Source: Jiangella sp. DSM 45060
GTDB taxonomy: Bacteria > Actinomycetota > Actinomycetes > Jiangellales > Jiangellaceae
NCBI RefSeq assembly: GCF_900105175.1
Contig: NZ_LT629771.1
Span: 6,406,622 to 6,470,621, forward strand
Direction of reading: 5' to 3'
Length of the DNA stretch: 64,000 nucleotides
Shown here in pieces: positions 1 through 8,919 of the stretch. The position numbers and the translations under genes were made by a program. The notes beneath the pieces were generated by a model that was not told the origin of the DNA, ran no database searches, and saw only the letters and a list, made by a program, of their open reading frames with translations. Each line of letters begins with the position of its first letter. The first letter of the stretch is position 1.

Positions 1-159
1 GCTCGGCTTCCCGCCGGCCCGGGTGACGCCGTAGAGCGTGGCGAGCACCGAGAACTGCGCCTGCGTGAGCCCGAACGGCGCGAGCGTGCGGTCGAGCAGC
101 GCGCCCCACTTGGTCGCGAGCCGCCAGACGAGGTAGCCGGCCGTCGGGTCCTTCTTCAT
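1..159 (-). CDS. MarR-family transcriptional regulator (N-terminal part, cut by window edge)
   Basis: The reading frame starts at ATG 159 and runs off the left edge after 53 codons. The visible residues (GYLVWRLATKWGALLDRTL, then APFGLTQAQFSVLATL) are the dimerisation helix and first wing-helix region typical of MarR proteins. It would be a DNA-binding repressor answering a small ligand. A perfect palindrome lies just upstream (177-193), as expected for an autoregulated MarR gene. Only the N-terminus is seen, so ligand and target genes cannot be stated. Confidence 0.7.
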   Translation of the reverse strand, partial: MKKDPTAGYLVWRLATKWGALLDRTLAPFGLTQAQFSVLATLYGVTRAGGKPS

Positions 160-176
160 CACCCGAAAAACTGTAC

Positions 177-193
177 GTGGACACTATGTCCAC
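177..193. promoter_or_regulatory. Palindromic operator candidate upstream of marR
   Basis: GTGGACA and TGTCCAC form a perfect 7-bp inverted repeat around a CTA spacer, 18 bp before the MarR start codon. Size and position fit an autoregulatory MarR operator. The site also lies just past the end of the pnkp gene, where no other promoter is needed. Function is inferred from position. Confidence 0.5.
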
Positions 194-216
194 GGCAACC
201 TTTTATTCCGGTGGGT

Positions 217-2760
217 TCACAGCCGCGGGTCGACCGGCTCCGACTCCAGCGCCAGCACGGCGAACACCGGCTCGTGCACGCGCCACAGCGGCTCGGACCG
301 GGCCAGCCGCTCCAGCGACTCCAGCCCGAGCGCGTACTCCCGCAGCGCCAGCGACCGCTTGTGCCCGAGCCCGCGGTCTTTCAGCCGTTCCAGGTGCGCC
401 GGCCGCGTGTAGTCGGGGCCGTAGATGAGGCGCAGGTACTCGCGACCGCGCACCTTGAGCCCCGGCTGCACCAGACCCTTCACCCCGCGGACGAGGTTTG
501 CGGCCGGCTTGACGACCATCCCCTCGCCGCCGTCGCCGGTCACCGACGTCCACCACTCGACCCCGGCCGCGACGGATGGCGGTGAGGACGTGGAGACCTC
601 GAGGCGCCGGGTGGGCCGGAACAGGACGGGGTCGGCGGCGACCAGGCGGTCGGCCAGCCCGAGGTGCCACAGGTGCGGCCGGTCGTGCCAGGTCGCACCC
701 TCCGACGCGAGCAGCTGGAACGGCGCCAGCTGTACGCCGTCGAGCCCATCGACCGGCCAGACGTAGCGCCGGTACGCGTCGGTGAAGGCCGCCGCGTTCG
801 CCGACCGCTCCGTCGTCCGGGAGAGCAACGCCCCGACGTCCAAGCCGCGCGACGCCGCGCGAGACAGGGCCGACACCGCCGCGGGCAGGGCCGACCGCCC
901 CGCCGCACCGACGGACGCGTACTGGCCGCGCAGCAGCGCCTCGGCCTTCGCCGACCACGGCAGCAGCTCGGCGTCGAGCAGCAGCCAGTCGGTCCCGAGC
1001 TCGTCCCACAGCCCGGCCCCGTCCACGGCCGCCCGCACCCCGTCCAGCAGAACCGTCGTCAGAGAGGAGGAGAAGAACGACCGCCCCGTCCGCGTGTACA
1101 CCGCGCCCGTCTCGCCGGCCGGGGCGCCGAACCGGCGAGTGGCCGCCGCCTGGTCGCGGCAGACCAGCACGACGGCGCGAGAACCCATGTGCTTCTCCTC
1201 GCACACCACCTGCTCGACGCCGTCGGCGGCGAACGCCTCGAACGCCTCGGCGGGGTGCTCCAGGACGTCCGGCAGCGGCGACGTCGCGACCGGCGCCATG
1301 GTCGGCGGCAGGTACGGCAGCCAGCGCGGATGCAGCGCGAACCGGCTCATCACCTCCAGCGCGCCGGCCGCGTTCTCGGCCCGCACCGAGACCCGGCCGT
1401 GGTGGGCGGTCTCGACGACGCGCTTGCCCAGCACGTCGGTGAGGTCGAGCTCGTCGCCACCGCGAGCGGGCGCGGCCGCGACCAGCGGCTTGACCGGCTC
1501 GTACCAGACGCGCCCGGCCGGCACCTGGACGACCTCGCGCTCGGGGTAACGCAGCGCGGTGAGGTGCCCGCCGAACACGCAGCCGGTGTCGAGGCACATC
1601 GTGTTGTTGACCCACTCGGGCTCCGGCGTCGGCGTGTGCCCGTACAGCACCATCGCGCGACCGCGGTACTCGTTCGCCCACGGGTAGCGCACCGGCAGGC
1701 CGAACTCGTCGGTCTCGCCGGTGGTGTCGCCGTAGAGCGCGAACGAGCGGACTCGCCCGGACGCCCGTCCGTGGTAGGCCTCTTTGAGCCCCGCGTGCGC
1801 GACCACCAGCTTCCCGTCGTCGAGCACCAGGTGCGAGACCAGGTCCCGGCACCACTCGCGCACGGCCGCGGAGAAGTCGGGCGGTTCGGCCGACAGCTGC
1901 TCCAGCGTCTCGGCCAGCCCGTGCCCGACCTTCACCTGCTTGCCGTCGAGGGCGCGGATCAGCTTGTGCTCGTGGTTGCCGGGGACGGCGAGCGCGTGCC
2001 CGGCCGCCGTCATGCCCATGGCCAGCCGCAGGACGCCCGGGCTGTCGGGGCCGCGGTCGACGAGGTCGCCGAGGAAGACCACCCGCCGGCCCTCGGGGTG
2101 GACGGCGTCGACGGCGCGCCCGTCGTCGTCGCGCACCAGGGCGTAGCCGAGGCGGTCGAGCAGCGCCTCGAGCTCGGCCCGGCAGCCGTGCACGTCGCCG
2201 ATGACGTCGAACGGGCCGTGCTCGTCGCGGCGATCGTTGTACAGCCGCTCCCGCGTGATGGTGACGGCCTCGATCTCGTCGATCGAGCGCAGCACGTGCA
2301 CCTGCCGGAAGCCCTCCTTGGCCAGGCCGCGCAGCGACCGGCGCAACTGGTCGCGCTGTCGCCGGACGACGTGCGGCCCGAAGTCGCGGTCGGGCCGCTC
2401 GCGGTTGCGCTCGACGCACACGCTCTCGGGGACGTCGAGGACGATCGCGACGGGCAGCACGTCGTGCGCCTTGGCGAGGTCGACGATCTTGCGCCGGGCG
2501 TCGCGCTGCACGTTGGTGGCGTCGACGACGGTGAGCCGGCCGCCGGCCAGCCGCTTCCCGGCGATGTAGTATAGGACGTCGAACGCGTCGCCGCTGACCG
2601 TCTGGTCGTTCTCATCGTCGGCGACGAGACCGCGGCAGAAGTCGCTGGACACGACCTCGAACCGGCCGAAGTGCTTGGCGGCGAACGTCGACTTGCCGGA
2701 CCCGGACACGCCGACCAGCGCGACGAGGGACAGCTGCGGGATGGCGATGGACGTGCTCAT
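217..2760 (-). CDS. pnkp: Polynucleotide kinase-phosphatase(-ligase) Pnkp, bacterial RNA repair
   Basis: An 847-residue protein with the three-domain layout of bacterial Pnkp. The kinase has P-loop GVSGSGKST at 17-25. A calcineurin-like phosphatase follows, with GDVHG at 188-192, GDLVDRG at 231-237 and GNHEH at 261-265. The C-terminal adenylyltransferase/ligase has the nucleotidyl lysine in EEKHMGSR (about K523) and GMVVKP near residue 745. In the characterised Clostridium thermocellum system these activities heal and seal RNA cut by ribotoxins, the ligase being activated by Hen1. The ATG start overlaps the hen1 stop (ATGA), so the two genes are translationally coupled. A longer frame upstream exists but lies inside hen1 and looks like shadow sequence. 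All key motifs look intact. Confidence 0.95.
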   Translation of the reverse strand: MSTSIAIPQLSLVALVGVSGSGKSTFAAKHFGRFEVVSSDFCRGLVADDENDQTVSGDAFDVLYYIAGKRLAGGRLTVVDATNVQRDARRKIVDLAKAHDVLPVAIVLDVPESVCVERNRERPDRDFGPHVVRRQRDQLRRSLRGLAKEGFRQVHVLRSIDEIEAVTITRERLYNDRRDEHGPFDVIGDVHGCRAELEALLDRLGYALVRDDDGRAVDAVHPEGRRVVFLGDLVDRGPDSPGVLRLAMGMTAAGHALAVPGNHEHKLIRALDGKQVKVGHGLAETLEQLSAEPPDFSAAVREWCRDLVSHLVLDDGKLVVAHAGLKEAYHGRASGRVRSFALYGDTTGETDEFGLPVRYPWANEYRGRAMVLYGHTPTPEPEWVNNTMCLDTGCVFGGHLTALRYPEREVVQVPAGRVWYEPVKPLVAAAPARGGDELDLTDVLGKRVVETAHHGRVSVRAENAAGALEVMSRFALHPRWLPYLPPTMAPVATSPLPDVLEHPAEAFEAFAADGVEQVVCEEKHMGSRAVVLVCRDQAAATRRFGAPAGETGAVYTRTGRSFFSSSLTTVLLDGVRAAVDGAGLWDELGTDWLLLDAELLPWSAKAEALLRGQYASVGAAGRSALPAAVSALSRAASRGLDVGALLSRTTERSANAAAFTDAYRRYVWPVDGLDGVQLAPFQLLASEGATWHDRPHLWHLGLADRLVAADPVLFRPTRRLEVSTSSPPSVAAGVEWWTSVTGDGGEGMVVKPAANLVRGVKGLVQPGLKVRGREYLRLIYGPDYTRPAHLERLKDRGLGHKRSLALREYALGLESLERLARSEPLWRVHEPVFAVLALESEPVDPRL

Positions 2761-4163
2761 GCCGGCACCTCCGTCCGGGTGAAGACGGCCAGCTGGGTCG
2801 GCGGGCCGGAGGCGGGATCGGGCTCGCCGACGGGCGCGAATGCGACGGTGTACCCGTGTGCGCCGGCGACCCGTGTCGCCCAGTCGGCGAACTCGGCCCG
2901 GGTCCACTCGAACCGGTGGTCGTGGTGGCGCAGCGTCCCCGCGTCCAGTGCCGGGAACAGCACGTTGTACTCGGCGTTCGGGGTGGTGACGACGACCGTA
3001 CGCGGCCGCGCGTGCCCGAACACCGTCCGCTCGAGGTCGGGCAGGCGGTCCGGGTCGACGTGCTCGACCACCTCCATGAGCACGACGGCGTCGAAGCCGG
3101 CCAGGCGGTCGTCGCGGTAGGTGACCGACGACTGCAGCAGCGTGATGCGGTCTCGCTGGCGATCGCCCATGCGGTCGAGCCGGAGCCGGTCGGCCGCCTT
3201 CTCCAGTGCCCGCGGCGCGACGTCGGCGCCGACGATCTCGGTGAACGACGAGTCGGCCAGCAGCTCGCGCAGCAGCGCGCCCTCACCGCAGCCGAGGTCG
3301 ACGACGCGATGTGCGCCCGCCGCATGCAACTGCTCGACGACGGCCGTCCTGCGCAGCGTCGCCAGCGACACCACCGCCGGCGGATCGAGCTCCTCGGTCT
3401 CGTCGACGACGTCCTCCGGCGCGGAGTCGTCCAGCTCGGCCAGGCGGGCCAGCGCGTCGGCGACGAAGCCGCGCTTGTGCGCGAGGTAGCGCGTGACGAT
3501 GGCGTCGCGCCGCGGGTGCTGCGCCAGCCAGGAACCGCCGGTGCGGATCAGCTTGTCGACCTCGTCGCTGCTCACCCAATAGTGCTTCGCGCCGTCGAGC
3601 ACCGGCAACAGCACGTAGAGGTGCGACAGCGCCTGGTCCAGCGGCAGCGTGCCGCGCAACGTCACGTCGGCGTAGCGGGAGTCGCCCCACGCGGGCAGCT
3701 CCGGGTCGAGCGGCCGCACCTGCGCGTCGACCGTCCAGCCGAGCGGCTCGAACAGCCCGGTGACGACGTCGGCCCCGCCCCGCGACGGCAGCGCCGGGAC
3801 GTGCACCTCCAGCGGCAGCGGCACGCCGGCCAGCTCGGGCCGGGCATCGCAGCGGCCCTTCAGCGCCGACCCGAACACCCGGCCCAGCGCCACCGACAGC
3901 ATCGACGACGCCGCGTACGGCCGGTCGTTGACGTACTGCGCGAGGCTCAGCGCGTCGCCACCGAACCGCCGTCCGCGCACCAGCCCGACCGGGTCGACCT
4001 CGAGGAGCAGCGCCACAGTGCACCGCTCGTCGGTCGCCTCGGGGTAGAAGACGTGCGCGACGCCGACGCTCAGCTCGAAGCTCTGCACGCGCTCGGGATG
4101 CTTGTGCAGCAGGTAGCCGAGGTCGCTGGCGTGGGCGGCGGTCGAGGTCAGGGTCAGCAGCAC
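2757..4163 (-). CDS. hen1: 3'-terminal RNA ribose 2'-O-methyltransferase Hen1
   Basis: A 468-residue protein. Residues 1 to about 245 match the bacterial Hen1 N-terminal domain that activates the Pnkp ligase (LTSTAAHASDLGYLLHKHP near the start). The C-terminal half is a SAM methyltransferase, with DLGCGEG at 289-295 and the metal-binding set E364, E367, H368 (EVVEH) plus histidines in LRHHDHRFEW (about 411-420). Bacterial Hen1 methylates the 2'-OH at the damaged 3' end before Pnkp seals the RNA, protecting it from being cut again. I chose GTG 4163 because homologues begin with the LLTLTST block; the frame stays open further upstream. It is the first gene of the hen1-pnkp operon and diverges from the sensor kinase gene. 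Confidence 0.93.
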   Translation of the reverse strand: MLLTLTSTAAHASDLGYLLHKHPERVQSFELSVGVAHVFYPEATDERCTVALLLEVDPVGLVRGRRFGGDALSLAQYVNDRPYAASSMLSVALGRVFGSALKGRCDARPELAGVPLPLEVHVPALPSRGGADVVTGLFEPLGWTVDAQVRPLDPELPAWGDSRYADVTLRGTLPLDQALSHLYVLLPVLDGAKHYWVSSDEVDKLIRTGGSWLAQHPRRDAIVTRYLAHKRGFVADALARLAELDDSAPEDVVDETEELDPPAVVSLATLRRTAVVEQLHAAGAHRVVDLGCGEGALLRELLADSSFTEIVGADVAPRALEKAADRLRLDRMGDRQRDRITLLQSSVTYRDDRLAGFDAVVLMEVVEHVDPDRLPDLERTVFGHARPRTVVVTTPNAEYNVLFPALDAGTLRHHDHRFEWTRAEFADWATRVAGAHGYTVAFAPVGEPDPASGPPTQLAVFTRTEVPA

Positions 4164-4298
4164 CGGACCATTGTCGCCGCCGGGATACTCGGCGACGACG
4201 TGATTTTCCACGGCTGTCGGTGCCCGCCCGTAGGGTGGGTGGCCCACCCGGCCGGGCGGGGTGTCACTCCAGCCGGCGCGACGCCGCCGCGACCCTTT

Positions 4299-4316
4299 CT
4301 CGCTCCTGGGAGTGAG
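4299..4316. promoter_or_regulatory. Inverted repeat upstream of the two-component system (shared motif)
   Basis: CTCGCTCC and GGAGTGAG flank a TG spacer (7 of 8 positions complementary), 34 bp before the chosen kinase start. The same CTCC-TG-GGAG core recurs at 6213-6228 upstream of the MMPL gene and partly at 6191-6200. This is the likely binding site of the response regulator, giving autoregulation plus control of the exporter. Activity is inferred. Confidence 0.6.
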
Positions 4317-4350
4317 GACGCCGCCGGTGGCCGGCGCCGATACTGGGCAG

Positions 4351-5508
4351 GTGGAGCGACTCAGCGAGTACGGCGAGCGGCTGGCCGCGTGGGCGCGCGC
4401 CCTGCCACCGGTCGCCGTCGACGCGATCATCGCGGCCACGTGCGCGCTCTACGTGATCTTCAACGCCGCCGTCGACGGGCGGCTGGTGTGGTGGGTCCCG
4501 TTCGCGGCGGCGGCCAACGCGCTCCCGCTGATGTGGCGGCGCCGGTACCCGTTCGGCGCGGCGGCGGTCACGGGGATCGCGTCGGCGCTGCTGTCCTTCG
4601 TCGACGTGCTCGATGACGTGCCCGCGGCGCAACTGGTGGCCACGTACACATTCGCCGCCCTGTCGCCGCCGCTGAAGCGGCTGATCGCCGTGGGCCTGAC
4701 CATCGTCGGAATCTCGGTCTCGATACTCGTGCCGCAGGAGGAGGCGCTCAACATCGGCATGACGGGCCTGCTGTTCGCCGTCGCTTATGCGCTGGGCACC
4801 GCGGCCCGGGCCCGCCGCGACCGCATCGCCATGCTCGAGGAGCGCGCGCTGCGCCTGACCCAGGAGCACGAGACCGCCGCCACCCGCGAACGCGAGCGCA
4901 TCGCCCGCGAGATGCACGACATCCTCGCCCACTCGATGGGCCTGGTCGTCGTGCAGGCGGAGGCTGGGCCGATCGCCGTCCGGCACGACCCGGACCGCGC
5001 GGAGCAGATGTTCGACACCATCTCCGACACCGCCCGCGACGCGCTCGCCCAGCTGCGCCGGGTGCTCGGCGTGCTGCGCGCGACCGACGACGGCGGCGAA
5101 CGTGCGCCGCAGCCCGGCCTCGACGCGCTCCCCGGCCTGGTCCAGCGGGTCGACGACGCGGGGCTGACGGCGACGCTCAGCGAGGACGGCGCACCGCGGC
5201 CGGTCCCCGCCGACGTCGCGGCGACGGCGTACCGCATCGTCCAGGAGTCGCTGACGAACACCGTCAAGCACGCCGCCGCCGGACGCGTCGACGTGCGGCT
5301 GACCTGGACCGACGACCTGCTGCGCATCGAGGTCGCCGACGACGGCGGCGGCCCGGCGAGCGGGCCCGGCACTCCGTCCTCCAACGGCGGCGGGCACGGC
5401 CTGATCGGCATGCGCGAACGGGTCGCCGCGGCGGGCGGGACGCTCGACACCGGGCCGGGCGCCGGCGGCGTGGGCTTTCGCGTCACCGCCTCCCTGCGCT
5501 TGTATTAG
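4351..5508 (+). CDS. Sensor histidine kinase, HisKA_3/DesK-like
   Basis: A 385-residue membrane sensor. The N-terminal half has about five hydrophobic segments and no clear extracellular sensor domain. The dimerisation/phosphoacceptor helix carries EMHDILAHSMG, with the phosphorylated His in MHD. It is followed by a GHKL ATPase with TAYRIVQESLTNTVKHA (N box), EVADDGGG and GLIGMRERV (G boxes). It is expected to phosphorylate the response regulator three bases downstream. GTG 4351 is preferred over an in-frame GTG at 4261 because the longer version would place the operator-like palindrome (4299-4316) inside the coding region. The signal sensed is unknown; the MMPL exporter next door suggests envelope stress or an exported compound. 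Confidence 0.88.
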   Translation: MERLSEYGERLAAWARALPPVAVDAIIAATCALYVIFNAAVDGRLVWWVPFAAAANALPLMWRRRYPFGAAAVTGIASALLSFVDVLDDVPAAQLVATYTFAALSPPLKRLIAVGLTIVGISVSILVPQEEALNIGMTGLLFAVAYALGTAARARRDRIAMLEERALRLTQEHETAATRERERIAREMHDILAHSMGLVVVQAEAGPIAVRHDPDRAEQMFDTISDTARDALAQLRRVLGVLRATDDGGERAPQPGLDALPGLVQRVDDAGLTATLSEDGAPRPVPADVAATAYRIVQESLTNTVKHAAAGRVDVRLTWTDDLLRIEVADDGGGPASGPGTPSSNGGGHGLIGMRERVAAAGGTLDTGPGAGGVGFRVTASLRLY

Positions 5509-5511
5509 GGC

Positions 5512-6201
5512 GTGCCCGACCCGACCATCCGCGTGCTGATCGCCGACGACCAGGCGCTGGTGCGCGGCGGCTTCGCGATGATCCTCGACGTCCAGCCCGA
5601 CATCGCGGTGGTGGGCGAGGCCGAGGACGGCGTCAAGGCCGTCGCCGCCGCGCGCGAGCTGCACCCCGACGTCGTGCTGATGGACGTCCGCATGCCGCAC
5701 ATGGACGGCATCGAGGCGACCACCACGATCTGCCGCGAGACCGACGCCCGGGTGCTCGTTCTCACCACGTTCGACCTCGACGAGTACGTCTACGACGCGC
5801 TGCGGGCCGGCGCCAGCGGGTTCCTGCTCAAGGACATGCGCCGCGACGAGCTGGTCGAGGCGGTCCGCGTCGTCGCGTCCGGCGAGGCGCTGCTGGCGCC
5901 GTCGGTCACCCGCCGGCTGATCGCGGACGTCGTCGGGCGCGGCGGCGGGCCGCCCGGCGCCGGGCAGGGCGCGTCCGACGGCCGGCTCGACGCGCTCACC
6001 GCCCGCGAGACCGAGACCCTGCGCCAGGTCGCGCGCGGGCTGTCCAACGCCGAGATCGCGGCCGAGCTGTTCGTCACCGAGCACACGGTGAAGACGCACG
6101 TGAGCAGCATGCTCAGCAAGCTCGGCCTGCGCGACCGCGTCCAGGCGGTCGTGCTCGCGTACGAGACCGGCCTGGTCACGCCGGGCGATTCTCACTCCTG
6201 A
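5512..6201 (+). CDS. LuxR/NarL-type response regulator
   Basis: A 229-residue protein. The receiver domain has paired acids (IADDQ), phosphoacceptor Asp in VVLMDVRMPHMDG and Lys in FLLKD. The C-terminal LuxR helix-turn-helix reads LTARETETLRQVARGLSNAEIAAELFVTEHTVKTHVSSML over about residues 163-203. It starts GTG three bases after the kinase stop, so the two form an operon. Its probable targets are the CTCC-TG-GGAG palindromes upstream of its own operon and of the MMPL gene. Confidence 0.92.
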   Translation: MPDPTIRVLIADDQALVRGGFAMILDVQPDIAVVGEAEDGVKAVAAARELHPDVVLMDVRMPHMDGIEATTTICRETDARVLVLTTFDLDEYVYDALRAGASGFLLKDMRRDELVEAVRVVASGEALLAPSVTRRLIADVVGRGGGPPGAGQGASDGRLDALTARETETLRQVARGLSNAEIAAELFVTEHTVKTHVSSMLSKLGLRDRVQAVVLAYETGLVTPGDSHS

Positions 6202-6212
6202 GAGGGAGTCCG

Positions 6213-6228
6213 CCGCTCCTGGGAGCGG
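6213..6228. promoter_or_regulatory. Perfect palindrome upstream of MMPL gene
   Basis: CCGCTCC-TG-GGAGCGG has perfect 7-bp arms. A second partial copy (CTCACTCCTG) overlaps the end of the response-regulator gene at 6191-6200. The core is shared with 4299-4316. It is probably the operator through which the preceding two-component system controls the exporter gene 89 bp downstream. Confidence 0.6.
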
Positions 6229-6316
6229 TGCGGTAATCCGCTCTCCACGGCGATCCGCCGGGTGGGGGTCCGGGGACACGATCGACCCAGTCCATCGGGA
6301 GCCCCAGGAGGCCGCC

Positions 6317-8413
6317 ATGTTACGCACCGTCACCGGGTTCGCCGTCAGGCGGCCCGTCATCGTCATCCTCGTGTGGGTCGCCGTCCTCGCCGCCGGCTTC
6401 GGCATCGGCACCGGCGTGTTCGACCGCCTCACCTCCGACGTCGGAACCGTCCCCGGCAGCGAGTCGGCCCAGGCCGAGGAGCACGTCGACGACGCCGCCC
6501 CGCAGCCGGACGTCGTCACCGCCGTCATCGAGGGCGCCGCGCCCGACGCGCTGGAGGCCGGTCTGGCCGACGTCGCGGCGCTGCCCGGGATCGCCTCGGT
6601 CTCGCCGCCGCTGCCGTCGGAGTCCGGCGACGCGGCCCTCGTCGAGATCGCGCTCTCGCCCGGTCTGGAGGACGACGGCGAGGGCGAGGCGTCGGCCGCC
6701 GCCGAGCGGCTGGAGTCGATCGACGCGACGTCCGTCGTGGTCGCCGGCGGCCCGCTGTCCGACGTCGAGTTCTCCGAGACCGCCCAGGAGGACGTCGCCC
6801 GGGCGGAGATGCTGTCCATGCCGGTCGTGCTGATCCTGCTGCTGCTGGTGTTCGGCGGGCTGCTCGCCGCCGGGCTGCCACTGCTGATCGCGATGGTCGG
6901 CGTCGGTGCGACGTTCGGCATCCTGTTCGCGTTCAGCCAGGTCACGGACGTCTCGGTGTACGCGATCCAGATCACGACGATGCTGGCCGTCGGGCTCGCC
7001 GTCGACTACGCGCTGCTGATGGTGAGCCGGTTCCGCGAGGAGCGGCGGACGGCGCCCGACGTGCGCGAGGCGGTGCTGCGGACCTCGGCGACGGCCGGAC
7101 GGACGGTCGTGTTCTCCGGGCTGACGGTGGCCGTCGCGCTGGCCGGGCTGGTGGTCTTCAACGACCCGTTCCTGCGCTCGATGGGGCTGGCCGGGTCCGC
7201 GATCGTGCTGGCCGACATGGCCGCCGCGCTGACGCTGCTGCCGGCGCTGCTGGCGAAGTTCGGGCACCGCGTCTCGCCGGCGCGGGAGAAGTCCGGCGAC
7301 GGCGTGTTCGCCCGGGTCGCCCGCGGCGTGCAGAAGCGCCCCGTCCTCACTCTGGTCACGACGGCGGCCGCGCTGGTGACGCTCGCGGCACCGGTCGCGG
7401 ACCTGCACATCTCGCAGGGCGACCCGCGGATGCTGCCGGCGTCGACCGACACCCGCGAGCTGTGGACGCAGCTCACCACCCACTTCCCCGAGCAGGCCCG
7501 CTGGGCGGGCGACATCGAGATCGTCGCGTCGGCGCCCGAGAACGCGGTCGACGGCCTGCGGGAGACCGTCGCGGACCTCCCCGGCATCGAGTCGGTCGAG
7601 GTCGTCCAGCTGACCGACGACCTCACCGGCCTGGCCGCGACCCCGTCCGGCGACGCCGAGGGCGCGGCCGCGCAGGACGCCGTCCGGTCGATCCGCGCGC
7701 TGGACCTGCCCTACGAGGTGCAGGTCGGCGGCGACACCGCGACGCTGGTCGACTACCGGGCGATGCTGAGCGACCGGCTGCCGTGGGCGATCGCGCTGGT
7801 GGCGGTGGGCACCCTGGCCCTGCTGTTCGCGTTCACCGGGTCGATCCTGCTGCCGATCAAGGCGATCCTCACCAACCTGCTGAGCATCGGCGCCGCCCTC
7901 GGCGTGGTCGTCTGGGTGTTCCAGCAGGGTCACCTCGCCGGGCTGCTCGGCAGCGAGGGCCTCGGCTACCTGCACCTGACCGTCCCGATCCTGGTCGGCG
8001 CGATCGCGTTCGGGCTCTCCGTCGACTACGAGGTGTTCCTGCTGTCGCGGATCCGCGAGCGCTGGCTGGCCGGCGACGGCGCGCACGGCTCGGTGGTCGC
8101 CGGGCTGCAGCGCACCGGCGGCATCGTCACCGCGGCCGCCCTGATCATCGGCGTCGTCTTCACCGGGTTCGTGTTCGGCGGGTTCGCGCCGATCAAGGCG
8201 ATCGGGCTCGGGCTGGTGCTGGCTATCGCACTGGACGCGATCGTAGTCCGGATGCTGCTGGTCCCGGCGACGATGACGTTGCTCGGGACGCGCAACTGGT
8301 GGCTGCCGCGGCCGCTGCGCCGGGTGCACGACCGGATGGCGCTCACCGAGTCGGCGCCGTCGCCGCAGCCGCGGGCGGCCGAGGCCGAGCGCGGGCCCGC
8401 GTTGGTGGGCTGA
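6317..8413 (+). CDS. MMPL-family RND transporter
   Basis: A 698-residue inner-membrane protein with the two-fold MMPL pattern: a TM helix at residues 12-30, a periplasmic loop, five helices from about 170 to 320, a further loop, and a second helical block from about 485 to 665. The proton-relay region of the first half contains VGLAVDYALLMVSRFREER, and the second half has the equivalent GLSVDYEVFLLSRIRE. Family members use the proton gradient to export lipids, siderophores or drugs. ATG is preceded by a good ribosome site (AGGAGG). It lies just after the two-component system and shares its operator motif, so it is likely the regulated output. The substrate cannot be deduced. Confidence 0.9.
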   Translation: MLRTVTGFAVRRPVIVILVWVAVLAAGFGIGTGVFDRLTSDVGTVPGSESAQAEEHVDDAAPQPDVVTAVIEGAAPDALEAGLADVAALPGIASVSPPLPSESGDAALVEIALSPGLEDDGEGEASAAAERLESIDATSVVVAGGPLSDVEFSETAQEDVARAEMLSMPVVLILLLLVFGGLLAAGLPLLIAMVGVGATFGILFAFSQVTDVSVYAIQITTMLAVGLAVDYALLMVSRFREERRTAPDVREAVLRTSATAGRTVVFSGLTVAVALAGLVVFNDPFLRSMGLAGSAIVLADMAAALTLLPALLAKFGHRVSPAREKSGDGVFARVARGVQKRPVLTLVTTAAALVTLAAPVADLHISQGDPRMLPASTDTRELWTQLTTHFPEQARWAGDIEIVASAPENAVDGLRETVADLPGIESVEVVQLTDDLTGLAATPSGDAEGAAAQDAVRSIRALDLPYEVQVGGDTATLVDYRAMLSDRLPWAIALVAVGTLALLFAFTGSILLPIKAILTNLLSIGAALGVVVWVFQQGHLAGLLGSEGLGYLHLTVPILVGAIAFGLSVDYEVFLLSRIRERWLAGDGAHGSVVAGLQRTGGIVTAAALIIGVVFTGFVFGGFAPIKAIGLGLVLAIALDAIVVRMLLVPATMTLLGTRNWWLPRPLRRVHDRMALTESAPSPQPRAAEAERGPALVG

Positions 8414-8454
8414 GCCCTCGACGAATTCGGCCCGGCGGGCCAGTCTGAGGAGTC

Positions 8455-8919
8455 ATGGACATCACCGTGAATCCTCGGCTGGCCCGCCTCGACGTCCTGG
8501 TGGGCTCGTGGGAGCTCACCGCGACCATCGACGACCGGCTCATGAGCCGGGCCACCACGACGTTCCACCGGCTCGACGGCGGATTCCTGGCCCAGCGGAC
8601 CGACCCGCAGACCTTCGTGGTCCCCGAGTGGCAGGGCCTCGCCCCGGACTGGACCGAGGCCGTCATCGGCGTCGACGACCACTCCGGCGCCTACACGATG
8701 CTCTACACCGACTCCCGCGGCGTCGCCCGCGTCTACGCGATGGCCTTCGACGGCGGCCGGTGGACGCTCGCCTCCCGCCCCGGCGAGGACTTCCACCAGC
8801 GCTTCGAGGGCACGGTGGCCGGCGACGGCGCGACGATCGACGGGCGCTGGGAGGCCTCGCCGGACGGCCGGGCGTGGGCGACCGACTTCGTCGTCAGCTA
8901 TCGCCGGCTGGAGGGCTGA
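8455..8919 (+). CDS. DUF1579-like small soluble protein
   Basis: A 154-residue protein beginning with NPRLARLDVLVGSWELTATI, typical of DUF1579 / lipocalin-like beta-barrel proteins, and ending with a strand pair around WATDFVVSYRR. These are usually annotated as unknown-function or fatty-acid/heme-binding-like barrels. A GAGGAG ribosome site precedes the ATG. It converges with the sigma factor gene and overlaps its 3' end by 26 bases. The barrel assignment rests on pattern recognition; the ligand is unknown. Confidence 0.75.
   Translation: MDITVNPRLARLDVLVGSWELTATIDDRLMSRATTTFHRLDGGFLAQRTDPQTFVVPEWQGLAPDWTEAVIGVDDHSGAYTMLYTDSRGVARVYAMAFDGGRWTLASRPGEDFHQRFEGTVAGDGATIDGRWEASPDGRAWATDFVVSYRRLEG

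Noticed and set aside
664-2574. Long open frame of 636 codons on the plus strand
   Set aside because: It is antisense to pnkp, rich in Arg/Pro/Val/Gln in the way typical of shadow frames of GC-rich genes, and has no recognisable domain or ribosome site.
4264-6975. A 903-codon minus-strand frame opposite the two-component system
   Set aside because: The codon composition is that of an antisense shadow of the kinase, regulator and MMPL genes; no domain seen.
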